From Paludibacter sp. (lineage in GTDB: Bacteria; Bacteroidota; Bacteroidia; Bacteroidales; Paludibacteraceae): a stretch of DNA of 10,193 bases. This document shows, piece after piece, positions 1 through 7,500 of this stretch. How positions within the stretch are numbered: position 1 is the first letter of the stretch; each line of letters begins with the position of its first letter. The DNA is taken from assembly GCA_024709185.1 (NCBI GenBank), contig JANJXE010000106.1, positions 1-10,193 of the forward strand. The letters are read 5' to 3'. The translations under genes and the position numbers were made by a program. The notes under the pieces are model-generated. The model was given only the letters and a program-made list of their open reading frames with translations, made no database searches and was not told the origin of the DNA.

Positions 1-648
1 ATTCTGCTGTTCGACGAGCCTACATCGGCACTCGACCCGACCATGGTGAGCGAGGTGCTGGGGGTTATCCGCCGACTGGCAAATGATGGGATGACCATGG
101 CCATTGTGACGCACGAAATGCGCTTTGCACGCGATGTATCGACACGGGTATTGTATATGGACGAAGGAATTATTTACGAAGAGGGTAGTCCCGCCGTTAT
201 TTTTGATCATCCGACCAAAGAAAAAACAAAGGCATTCATTCATCGCATCCGGAGTTTCAGCTACCGGATAACCGATGCTAAATACGATTTCTACGAATTG
301 CGTGCGCGAATGGAACAGTTCTTCACCCACCATTTCTTCACTCCGAAGGAATGTAACAACCTCAACCTGATGGTGGAAGAAACGCTTCAGTTGTGCCTGC
401 ACGAAGCCAATACCCAAGAGCGTTCGAAGCTTCTCGCCAATACCGGCGGAATGGAAATATCGATGCTGTTTTCGGAACACACCAACGAAAAGCAACTGGT
501 GTTTACGGCCGATCAGTCATTGGGTTCCATTCTCAATCAATTGCCCGACTCCGACGGACTGAGCCTGATTCTTCTGAATGGACTGGCAGCTTATATCCGC
601 GAGGAAATAGCAGATGGTAAAGTGGTGCTTACAATGGCATTGAAATAA
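1..648 (+). CDS. Polar amino-acid-type ABC transporter ATPase, 5'-truncated, with a C-terminal RsbW-like extension
   Basis: Cytoplasmic ATP-hydrolysing subunit of an importer. The gene enters from the left edge in frame 1, so 215 residues are visible and the Walker A and signature motifs lie outside. Seen are Walker B ILLFDEP (residues 1-7, Asp5 and Glu6), D-loop SALD (9-12) and the switch histidine in VTHEM (His38). The segment [15 protein letters not shown], then EEGSP and KTKAFIHRI, is typical of the GlnQ/HisP polar amino-acid family. Those proteins normally end near residue 83 here, but this one continues for about 130 residues. The extension resembles an anti-sigma-kinase ATPase domain without its catalytic residues (separate entry). 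The TAA stop directly abuts the stop of the convergent STAS gene. The ATPase assignment is firm; the substrate is not known, and permease genes should lie to the left. Confidence 0.93.
   Translation: MLLFDEPTSALDPTMVSEVLGVIRRLANDGMTMAIVTHEMRFARDVSTRVLYMDEGIIYEEGSPAVIFDHPTKEKTKAFIHRIRSFSYRITDAKYDFYELRARMEQFFTHHFFTPKECNNLNLMVEETLQLCLHEANTQERSKLLANTGGMEISMLFSEHTNEKQLVFTADQSLGSILNQLPDSDGLSLILLNGLAAYIREEIADGKVVLTMALK
253..645 (+). other. Degenerate RsbW/HATPase-like domain at the C-terminus of the ABC ATPase
   Basis: By-eye alignment to the RsbW-like kinase encoded at 991-1410 is nearly colinear. FSYR then a helix matches FIIR then a helix. [13 protein letters not shown] matches the N-box IHLVLEEALSNVI, with 40 versus 38 residues between the first Phe and the Glu pair. 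MEISMLF followed by KQLVFTADQ matches HEIRIDV followed by [26 protein letters not shown] matches GGLGIFLIRKIMDEV, with almost equal distance to the C-terminus. The functional residues are missing: the N-box Asn becomes Leu131, the DTG of the G1 box is lost, GLG becomes GLS, and the ATP lid is shortened. I infer a non-catalytic fold used for protein binding. An unrelated regulatory domain cannot be excluded without a profile search. Confidence 0.55.
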
Positions 649-972
649 TTACAACGCTTCTTCTTTTGTTTCAAAAATGGAAAAGATGGACGAAAAGCCG
701 GAGATATCAAATATCTCTTTAATAGTAGGTTGCATTGCAAAAAGCAGAAACTTTCCGCCTATCGACATCATCTTTTTTTGTACAGTCAGAAAAACCCGAA
801 GGCCTGAACTGCTGATGTAAGTGAGTCCGCTACAGTCGAGGTAAATAGCTTTCACATTGTCATTAAACAGTTGGTTCATCGCCTGCTCAAATTCGGTGTA
901 GTTGGTAGTGTCGATACGGCCATCGATAGTCACTAATGTGCCCTGTTCAATTGATTGATTGGTAACGTTCAT
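649..972 (-). CDS. STAS-domain anti-sigma-factor antagonist (SpoIIAA/RsbV-like)
   Basis: Small cytoplasmic switch protein of 107 residues, the normal length for a single STAS domain. Members of this family are phosphorylated by an RsbW/SpoIIAB-type kinase and dephosphorylated by a SpoIIE-type phosphatase. The unphosphorylated form binds the kinase and frees its target. Seen are an N-terminal strand and turn GTLVTIDGRIDT (11-22), the strand YLDCSGLTYI (44-53) and the phosphorylation loop SSSGLRVFL (54-62). Aligned to DSSGL of SpoIIAA, Ser55 is the likely phosphosite. It is the last gene of the minus-strand cluster, 18 bp after the kinase gene, and ends exactly against the ABC ATPase stop codon. 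No clear Shine-Dalgarno is seen. Its true partner could be the neighbouring kinase, the ABC ATPase extension, or both. Confidence 0.92.
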   Translation of the reverse strand: MNVTNQSIEQGTLVTIDGRIDTTNYTEFEQAMNQLFNDNVKAIYLDCSGLTYISSSGLRVFLTVQKKMMSIGGKFLLFAMQPTIKEIFDISGFSSIFSIFETKEEAL

Positions 973-990
973 ATTCGTAAATGTTTATAA

Positions 991-1410
991 TTATATTTTT
1001 TTAGTCATTCGGAGGATGTTTTCCTGCCCGGATCGCAGGTAACTTACCTCATCCATGATTTTCCGAATCAAAAAGATACCCAATCCACCGATGGGGCGTT
1101 CTTCGGCAGGAAGATGAATATCGGGTTCTTTTTGTTGTGTCGGGTCGAAGGGTCTTCCTGTGTCGGTAATCGTGATTCCCAACTGATGATCGGTATAGTT
1201 TACATCAATCCTGATCTCATGTGTACTACCTTTTTCGTAGGCATACAATATCACATTCGACAAAGCCTCCTCAAGCACGAGATGGATGGAATGGATTGTA
1301 TTGGCAGGTAATTGCCATTCCTCTGCCAGTTGCTCCAAAAAAGCCACAACCCGGTTCAGCTCTTCCACCTCATTCCGGATGATGAAGGTTTTATTTACGT
1401 TGTTTTCCAT
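991..1410 (-). CDS. RsbW/SpoIIAB-like anti-sigma serine kinase (HATPase_c)
   Basis: Cytoplasmic GHKL-fold kinase of 139 residues, the usual size for RsbW/SpoIIAB. It would phosphorylate the STAS protein encoded just downstream. Motifs are intact: N-box HLVLEEALSNVI (43-54; Glu47, Glu48, Asn52), G1 box TDTGRPFDP (82-90, Asp83) and G2 box GGLGIFLIRK (108-117). The ATP lid lies between the two G boxes. The ATG at 1408-1410 sits 20 bp inside the end of the phosphatase gene, which suggests translational coupling and fixed stoichiometry. In Gram-positive bacteria the bound target is a SigB/SigF-type sigma factor. None is present here and Bacteroidota generally lack that sigma family, so the target is open. 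Confidence 0.93.
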   Translation of the reverse strand: MENNVNKTFIIRNEVEELNRVVAFLEQLAEEWQLPANTIHSIHLVLEEALSNVILYAYEKGSTHEIRIDVNYTDHQLGITITDTGRPFDPTQQKEPDIHLPAEERPIGGLGIFLIRKIMDEVSYLRSGQENILRMTKKI

Positions 1411-3322
1411 GGTAAACGATGCTCATCATTGTTAAGTCATCCGATTGTGTATGGCCTTTTACATGGTCGGCAACTGCTTTCGTGGCAGCTTCAATCATAG
1501 CTTTGGGTGAAGCTGATGCATGTTCTCTGATGACTTTCAGTAATAACTCGTCACCAAAGAGTTTATTGTCCACATCCTCGGCTTCGGTGAGCCCGTCGGT
1601 GTACAGAAATAACTGATCGTTAGGCCCAATTTGAATGCGTTCCCCGGTATACACATAGGTATCAAACAAACCTATCGGAATGGCTTTGGTGATGTTGAAA
1701 TAACTTACCTCCTGGTTGTTGCGGATTAAAATCGGTGGATTATGTCCGGCATTGCAGTAGCTCAATTCGCCATTTTCAATGTCTAATATTCCCAAAAAGA
1801 ATGTTACGAACATATTGGAATCGTTGTTGAGCGAAAGCGTTGTATTGATGGAAGTAACAATCTCAGCAGTGCTTTTCGTTTTGTCGGCAGTCGATCGCAG
1901 CAAGGTTCGGGTGACAGCCATGAACAGCGATGCCGGAATTCCTTTGCCCGATACATCACCGATGGCAAAGCAAATGCGGTTCTCGTCGAGCAGGAAAAAG
2001 TCGTATAAATCTCCTCCTACTTCCTTTGCCGATAGCAGAGAAGCGTACAGGTCAATTTCAGGAAGGTTAGGGAAGGGGGGAAAGATATGCGGAATCATGC
2101 CCATCTGAATTTCCTTTGCAATACGCAACTCACTTTCAATCTTTTCCTTGGCCGAAGTGGTTTCCTGTAAATTAACGATATAACTGGAAAGTTCGCGTTT
2201 CATGAACTCAAAAGAATTGTACAAGTCCTGCATCTCGTGACTATTCCCTATTTGGGGCAATTCTGTTTTGAAATTTCCCAATGCAATGCCGCGTGCTGAC
2301 GAAGCAAATTTTGAAAGTGGACTAATCTGATGATTGATAATGCGAATTGTCAGCAAGAACAACAAACCCAATCCCAGCAACGAAAGTAACAAGATAGTGA
2401 AGGTAAGTTTACGCAAACCGGCAAACATCTCGTTGTGAGGATAGACTACACCCAGCGACCATTTAGTTGAGGGCAATTGAGTATGGTAAATCCATACAAA
2501 GCCGAGGTGTTTTAAATCGATGGATGTTAATGCGCTCACTCCCTTTATCATATCACGGCCAATCGTTCGCAATTCGGGTTCTTCCAGCTCTTCGGCACGG
2601 GTAAAGATGGTGTGATTGTTTACGATATTAAAATCGGGATGGGTCACATACACACCTGTACGGGAAATTAAAAAAGCATAACCAGTCTCAAAGATCTTTA
2701 CCGAACGTACAATCTCAGTGAGCCATTCCAACGAGATATCAATGGTAATGATTCCACCAAAAACGCGTTTGCCCTGTTGGTTGACATAAAACGGAGTTGA
2801 ATAGGTGGAAAGCATAGCGTTCGCCCCCCCTTCATCGAAATAAGGTTCCGACCAGTGTGGCTTTTTCAGTACAGCCGGAATTTGGTACCAGTCCATGATA
2901 AAGTAATTATAATCGGGCGACCACAAGTTGGTGGTTTCAACCGATTCACCCTTTCGGTAAGCATAGGGAGCATAGGCTTCCACGCCGGTGGCAAATACAC
3001 CGGGTTCAAATGCGATTGCACTTGCATAGATGATGGGATTGTTACGCACCAGTTTCGCCAGAAATGGCATAATCGAATCCTTCGGAATAGCTCCGGATTC
3101 AAGCATCCAGGAGAGATTGTCTGGAATCATCTCTGCTGGTCGAATTACTTCTTCAATCTTTTTAATGGTGTTTTCAGCTAAGAAAACGGCGTTGGCACGG
3201 GCCGCTTTTTCAATCTCCGAGCGCGAAAAATAGAAATAGATGGAAAAAATGCCTGCACCTAAAAGTATTGTAAATACAAGGATACGGCTGATTATTTTAA
3301 ACGAAAGGCTGTTTGTTTTCAT
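1391..3322 (-). CDS. Membrane dCache-HAMP-SpoIIE/PP2C serine phosphatase
   Basis: Inner-membrane signal receptor of 643 residues whose cytoplasmic phosphatase should remove phosphate from the STAS partner. Order: TM1 about 10-32; periplasmic dCache-like sensor about 35-298 (segments DWYQIP 144-149, STYSTPFY 172-179, GGIITIDIS 189-197 and ETGYAFLISRTG 212-223); TM2 about 307-326; HAMP about 327-385; a signalling helix ending AKEIQMGMIP (402-411); and a PP2C/SpoIIE domain about 420-636. Metal-site motifs are present: EVGGDLYDFF (434-443), GDVSGKGIPASLF (455-467), NAGHNPP (524-530), LYTDGLTEA (573-581) and SDDLT (627-631). It overlaps the kinase gene by 20 bp. It follows the binding-protein gene after 106 bp with no TAnnTTTG box in the gap, so co-transcription from the upstream promoter is likely. 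The ligand is unknown. Confidence 0.95.
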   Translation of the reverse strand: MKTNSLSFKIISRILVFTILLGAGIFSIYFYFSRSEIEKAARANAVFLAENTIKKIEEVIRPAEMIPDNLSWMLESGAIPKDSIMPFLAKLVRNNPIIYASAIAFEPGVFATGVEAYAPYAYRKGESVETTNLWSPDYNYFIMDWYQIPAVLKKPHWSEPYFDEGGANAMLSTYSTPFYVNQQGKRVFGGIITIDISLEWLTEIVRSVKIFETGYAFLISRTGVYVTHPDFNIVNNHTIFTRAEELEEPELRTIGRDMIKGVSALTSIDLKHLGFVWIYHTQLPSTKWSLGVVYPHNEMFAGLRKLTFTILLLSLLGLGLLFLLTIRIINHQISPLSKFASSARGIALGNFKTELPQIGNSHEMQDLYNSFEFMKRELSSYIVNLQETTSAKEKIESELRIAKEIQMGMIPHIFPPFPNLPEIDLYASLLSAKEVGGDLYDFFLLDENRICFAIGDVSGKGIPASLFMAVTRTLLRSTADKTKSTAEIVTSINTTLSLNNDSNMFVTFFLGILDIENGELSYCNAGHNPPILIRNNQEVSYFNITKAIPIGLFDTYVYTGERIQIGPNDQLFLYTDGLTEAEDVDNKLFGDELLLKVIREHASASPKAMIEAATKAVADHVKGHTQSDDLTMMSIVYHGKQRK

Positions 3323-3376
3323 GTGCTAATAATTGTTTTTTCAAGGGTCGTATGGAACTCACATGCCCGGATTACC

Positions 3377-3428
3377 ATAACCTTTGATATGAAGGAGTAA
3401 CATGCTCGTTTCATCATGTTGTGGTTAT
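3377..3428 (-). repeat. Nested inverted repeat between the binding-protein and phosphatase genes
   Basis: In the 106-bp gap, ATAACC (3377-3382) pairs with GGTTAT (3423-3428), which touches the binding-protein stop codon. Inside it AACATG (3399-3404) pairs with CATGTT (3415-3420) around a 10-nt loop. No T-tract follows in the transcript direction, so it is not a standard terminator. It may be an RNA-processing or partial attenuation structure that sets different expression of the two genes, or chance. Confidence 0.3.
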
Positions 3429-4403
3429 CTATTTCATGTAAAACTCTTCCATTTTCATCGTCTTACCTTTGTTATCAGCGCTTATCGTGATTAGCTCCAG
3501 TGCATACAGAAAATCGGAACGCAGCAATTGACCATAATTGACCTTTTTATTGGAAGGAGTAATCTGTTCGAGTACTTTGTCGAGCATCCAGCGTTGATGG
3601 GGTTTATTGTTCGGAAGATGCGCTTTTTGCATTTCAGCCACCACTAAGCCAATCGTGTAGTCCTTGTTTTTGCGGGCATATTCCCACCCCTTGAAGGTCG
3701 CCCTTGCAAACTTTTTTAAAGCATCCTTTTTCGTTGCATAGGTCGATTCGAGGCAATACAACCCATCCTCGGGTATGTCGTAGCCATATTCGGCAAAGTT
3801 AAAGGTAGTCAGTTCATCTTCGTTGATGCCACTGTTGATAATCTGGTTGTACTCGTTGTAGTTCATCACGGTCATTACATCGATGCCACCCATCAGAAAG
3901 AGGTTGATGGTGCTGTGTATGCGTACAATTTCCATATCCAGTTTTTTCTCGCGCAGAAAAGCAAACGGAATATCATCGAACCCACTGCTCCAGATGCCGA
4001 GTCGTTTGCCCTGTAAATCTTCAGGGCTATTAATTCCGCTGCTTTTTTTAGCTACCAGCATCAGTCCCGAATGCTGCGACAACTGTGCGAAATTCACCAG
4101 GGGAAGTCCGTTGACTCGTAGTTTCAGGGCATCCATTAAAAAGGAGGAAACTATGTCGGCTTTACCCTGTTTTAATAATTGCAGGGATGAAATGGTTGCC
4201 GACGAATGAATAATCTGCACATCGAGGCCCGCTTCCTTGTAAAATCCCTGATCGAGAGCAACATAGAAACCGGCAAACTGAGCCTGTGGAAGCCAGTGAG
4301 GGGAAAATACCAGTTTTTCGTTTTGTGCGTAAGCCCTGCATGCCAGTGTAAGCATGAGAAATGCAGCAATCAGGCAGCGCTGTGTAAAGTGTGTTTTTTT
4401 CAT
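3429..4403 (-). CDS. NMT1/THI5-like periplasmic substrate-binding protein
   Basis: Exported solute-binding protein of 324 residues. Its signal peptide starts MKKTHFTQRC and probably ends at AYA (24-26). Cys22 is preceded by TLA, which is a poor lipobox, so cleavage by signal peptidase I is favoured. The family pattern is clear: LVFSPHWLPQAQFAGFYVAL (31-50), then GFYKEAGLDV (53-62), KQGKADIVSSF (78-88) and SPEDLQGKRLGIWSSGFDD (126-144). Known relatives bind small organic ligands such as pyrimidine precursors, aromatic sulfonates or nitriles; this ligand cannot be predicted. The frame is open to an ATG at 4448, but that start would encode a non-signal prefix and lies upstream of the candidate -7 box, so the ATG at 4403 is preferred. 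It is the first gene of the partner-switching cluster and no permease gene adjoins it. It may deliver ligand to a transporter or to the dCache phosphatase. Confidence 0.88.
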   Translation of the reverse strand: MKKTHFTQRCLIAAFLMLTLACRAYAQNEKLVFSPHWLPQAQFAGFYVALDQGFYKEAGLDVQIIHSSATISSLQLLKQGKADIVSSFLMDALKLRVNGLPLVNFAQLSQHSGLMLVAKKSSGINSPEDLQGKRLGIWSSGFDDIPFAFLREKKLDMEIVRIHSTINLFLMGGIDVMTVMNYNEYNQIINSGINEDELTTFNFAEYGYDIPEDGLYCLESTYATKKDALKKFARATFKGWEYARKNKDYTIGLVVAEMQKAHLPNNKPHQRWMLDKVLEQITPSNKKVNYGQLLRSDFLYALELITISADNKGKTMKMEEFYMK

Positions 4404-4435
4404 GCAGATGAGTGTGATTTTCACGGTTATAAATG

Positions 4436-4443
4436 CAAAAATA
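4436..4443 (-). promoter_or_regulatory. Candidate -7 box for the binding-protein/partner-switching cluster
   Basis: TATTTTTG on the minus strand matches the Bacteroidota -7 consensus TAnnTTTG. Transcription would start near 4429, giving a leader of about 26 nt before the ATG at 4403. No convincing TTTG-like -33 element is found at the usual distance. Its position argues against the upstream ATG at 4448. Confidence 0.5.
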
Positions 4444-4531
4444 AACATTTTACAGATTTATTTGCGTTTTACAACATTTTTATTTTTAATTTGCTGTTTT
4501 ATTCAATTCGTATGCATTTAAACTTCTGTAT

Positions 4532-4560
4532 GTTGTTATCGCTATAAATTTGTATTTTTG
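4532..4560 (+). promoter_or_regulatory. Candidate promoter of the HTCS gene
   Basis: GTTG (4532-4535) is followed after 17 nt by TATTTTTG (4553-4560), matching the Bacteroidota -33/-7 arrangement. A second -7 match, TAAATTTG (4545-4552), directly precedes it but lacks a -33 partner. The leader to the ATG at 4581 would be only about 14 nt. None of the TGTCC repeats seen around the esterase gene occurs here, so no autoregulation by that site is apparent. Confidence 0.55.
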
Positions 4561-4580
4561 ACGCCTGAAATATACAATCA

Positions 4581-7500
4581 ATGAACGTAAATAGGTCTTT
4601 ATTCAACTATACTATCAACAGCTGCTTTCAGCTGAATCCCCTGTGTAAATTCATATTTATCACAGTTCTGACATTTGTTCCCATTTCTACTTTGATTGTA
4701 GCTGCGGATTCCTACAACGAATTTCATAACATTACGCTTACACCCGCCGGGGCTTCAATTGCCAATTGCTTTGTGCAGGACACACAAGGTTTAATGTGGT
4801 TTGGGACAGATAAAGGTCTGCTTTCGTATGATGGCTATACCGTAAAATCACATTTAAGTACAACTCTTTCCGATGCAGATAGAGTACAAACACGTATTAA
4901 TTGCGGCATCATGTACGATAATCGGTATATGTGGTTAGGATCGGACAATGGTGTGTTGATTTACGACACGTATATGGATCTTTATGTTGAAAACCCAACC
5001 GAATTTCCTGCCGATATCCGATCGATTGTTAAACGGGAAAATGAGTTGTGGATGGGTACTCTGAACGGACTCTACAAGTACAATACAACCACCAATAATC
5101 TCGATAACCTGAGTAAACTCAACAATTCAGGACTTCCTCATAATACGATTTATTCCCTGTTAACTACACGTCAAAACCAATTATACATTGGCACCTACAA
5201 CGGGTTGTGTATTCAGGATCGCTCATCCGGACTGTTTCGAACTATAAAACTACCTACTCCCATTACTAAAAACAGTTTACTGGTAAATGCTTTGTTGGAA
5301 GATACGATTCGAAACTGCATCTGGATAGGAACAGAAGGCTTTTTATTTAGATTAGACCCGGCTGGAAAGTTGGTTCAACGAATTCCCGTGTTTGACGATA
5401 ATTCAGTCAAATCATTATCGATCGACAGTAAAAGGAATGTATTGGTTGGAACCGATAACGGACTGTACATTTATCAACCAGATAAACAGGAAGTGAGACA
5501 TATTGTACATGACTCGCGTTTTGAGAATTCGTTGATTAATAATATCATCTGGAGTATATTTATTGACAAGGATAATAATAGCTGGATTGGCACTGACTAC
5601 GGAATTTCGATGTTCGAATCTGATAAGATTTACCATGCCGTTACATTGTCGCAACTCACCGGTAAGGGCGATGGAAATCAATTACAATCCATATTCCGTG
5701 ATTCCCGGGGAAATCGTTGGTTTGGCGGAACCAATGGTTTGATAGTGGTACAACCTGATACAAAAGGATATTTGTGGTATAAAATGGGTGATAAATCCCA
5801 TCCGATATCACACAACCGAATTCGAAGTATTTACGAAGACAGGCAACAGAATGTGTGGATTGCTACCGATGGAAGTATCAATCGGTACGATTTTACAAAA
5901 AAACAGTTTGTACACTATGCAATAACCGACAGTACCAATTCACGTAATGCCAACTGGGCCTATAGCATCCTTGAAGATACGAACAGAAAACTGTGGATTG
6001 CCAGTTGTCTGGGTGGTATTTTTGTCGTCGACAAGCAACAGTTGTTAGAAAATAATCAAAATAATTACCTGGCTGAGAAAAACTATTTTCAACATCAGGG
6101 AGTTAACGGTTTATCCGATAATTATGTCTGCTGTATGAAGTTTGACCTGGAAGGTACTATCTGGGCGTTGACTTTTAAAAATCAATTGAATAAAATTAAT
6201 CCTGAAACAGGAGTTGTTACTAAACTTTTGCTCCCAAATACTGCAGCAAGACTTTCGAATGGTAATGCTTCGAGTATGATTTGCGACAGCGAAGGATATA
6301 TCTGGGTTGGATATCTGGGAGGTTTGTATCGTATTCATCCCGTAACAAATACATTTGAACAAATTAATCACGAAGGATTTAGGGATCACAGCGTTCGGTT
6401 GCTGGTCGAAGAAAATAATCGTATATGGATAAATACATCGAACGGAACATTTGTGCTGGACAAGTCGACATTAAAAATCAGTACAGTAAATATTCCAAAT
6501 AAGGAGTTTTCGAGTATTTATTACGATGCAATCCAACAGGTAATCTATTTAGGAGGTGTGGATGAGTATGTATATCTTCCAACAAATATAGATTTGAGCC
6601 CCACACACTTCAATCAGATTGTACTTAGTTCTATTTATGTAAACGACCGCTTATTCAATGCCGGTGTCGATTATGAGGGTAAAAGTATTCGTTATGCCGA
6701 TGGTATAACTTTAAATCATAACCAAAACAACATTACGCTGGAATTTTCGGATTTAAACTTTACCGAGAACCACGATGGCAATTATTTTTATAAACTCGAT
6801 GGTGTGGATAATGAGTGGCGCATTGTCAATCCGGCTGCTAATCGGATTTCGTATATTAATCTTTCGCCCGGAAGGTATACTCTTACAATTGGCTCCCGGG
6901 ATGCTAATCAACAACTTTTACCCGGATTTAAAAGTTTTTTACTTGAAATCAGGCCTCCCTGGTATGCAGGTTTTTGGGCAAAACTGGTTTATGGCTTGCT
7001 ACTCCTTGGCTTTATTTTGTGGGTAATCAATTATTTCAGGGAGCGTCATCGTATCCGGATTGAACGAATTGAGAAGGAAAAATCATTAGAACTTTCGAAG
7101 TTGAAAATTGATTTCTTTACGAATGTGTCGCACGACTTTAAAACACCTCTTAGTTTGATTATTGCCCCTGTTAGTAAACTCTTAGTGGAAACCAAAAATC
7201 CTCAACTCAGGAAACAATTGGGGTTAATACAGCAGAATGCCCTGCGATTAAACGGATTGATTCAGCAGGTAATTGGTTTTGAGCGGGCCAATGATGCTGT
7301 CAATAAAAACACGATTCTTTCTCACGTTGAGTTTATCGAGTTTGCAAAAGGAATCTTTTCTGTTTACGAAAATGCATTTCAAGCCAAAGGCTTAGAAGCA
7401 TCCTTTAACTCCAACGTCGAAAATTTATTGGTAAATATCGATGTGCTCAAAATGGAATCGGTGCTGAATAACCTGATTTCCAACGCGCTGAAATTTACAA

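Noticed and set aside
2866..3233. Several short open frames on both strands within the phosphatase gene
   Set aside because: They are shadows of the dCache coding region, without motifs or start signals, while the phosphatase frame is continuous and recognisable.
4404..4448. Upstream ATG extending the binding protein by 15 residues
   Set aside because: The extension precedes a good signal peptide beginning MKKTHF, and the candidate -7 box at 4436-4443 would lie inside it.
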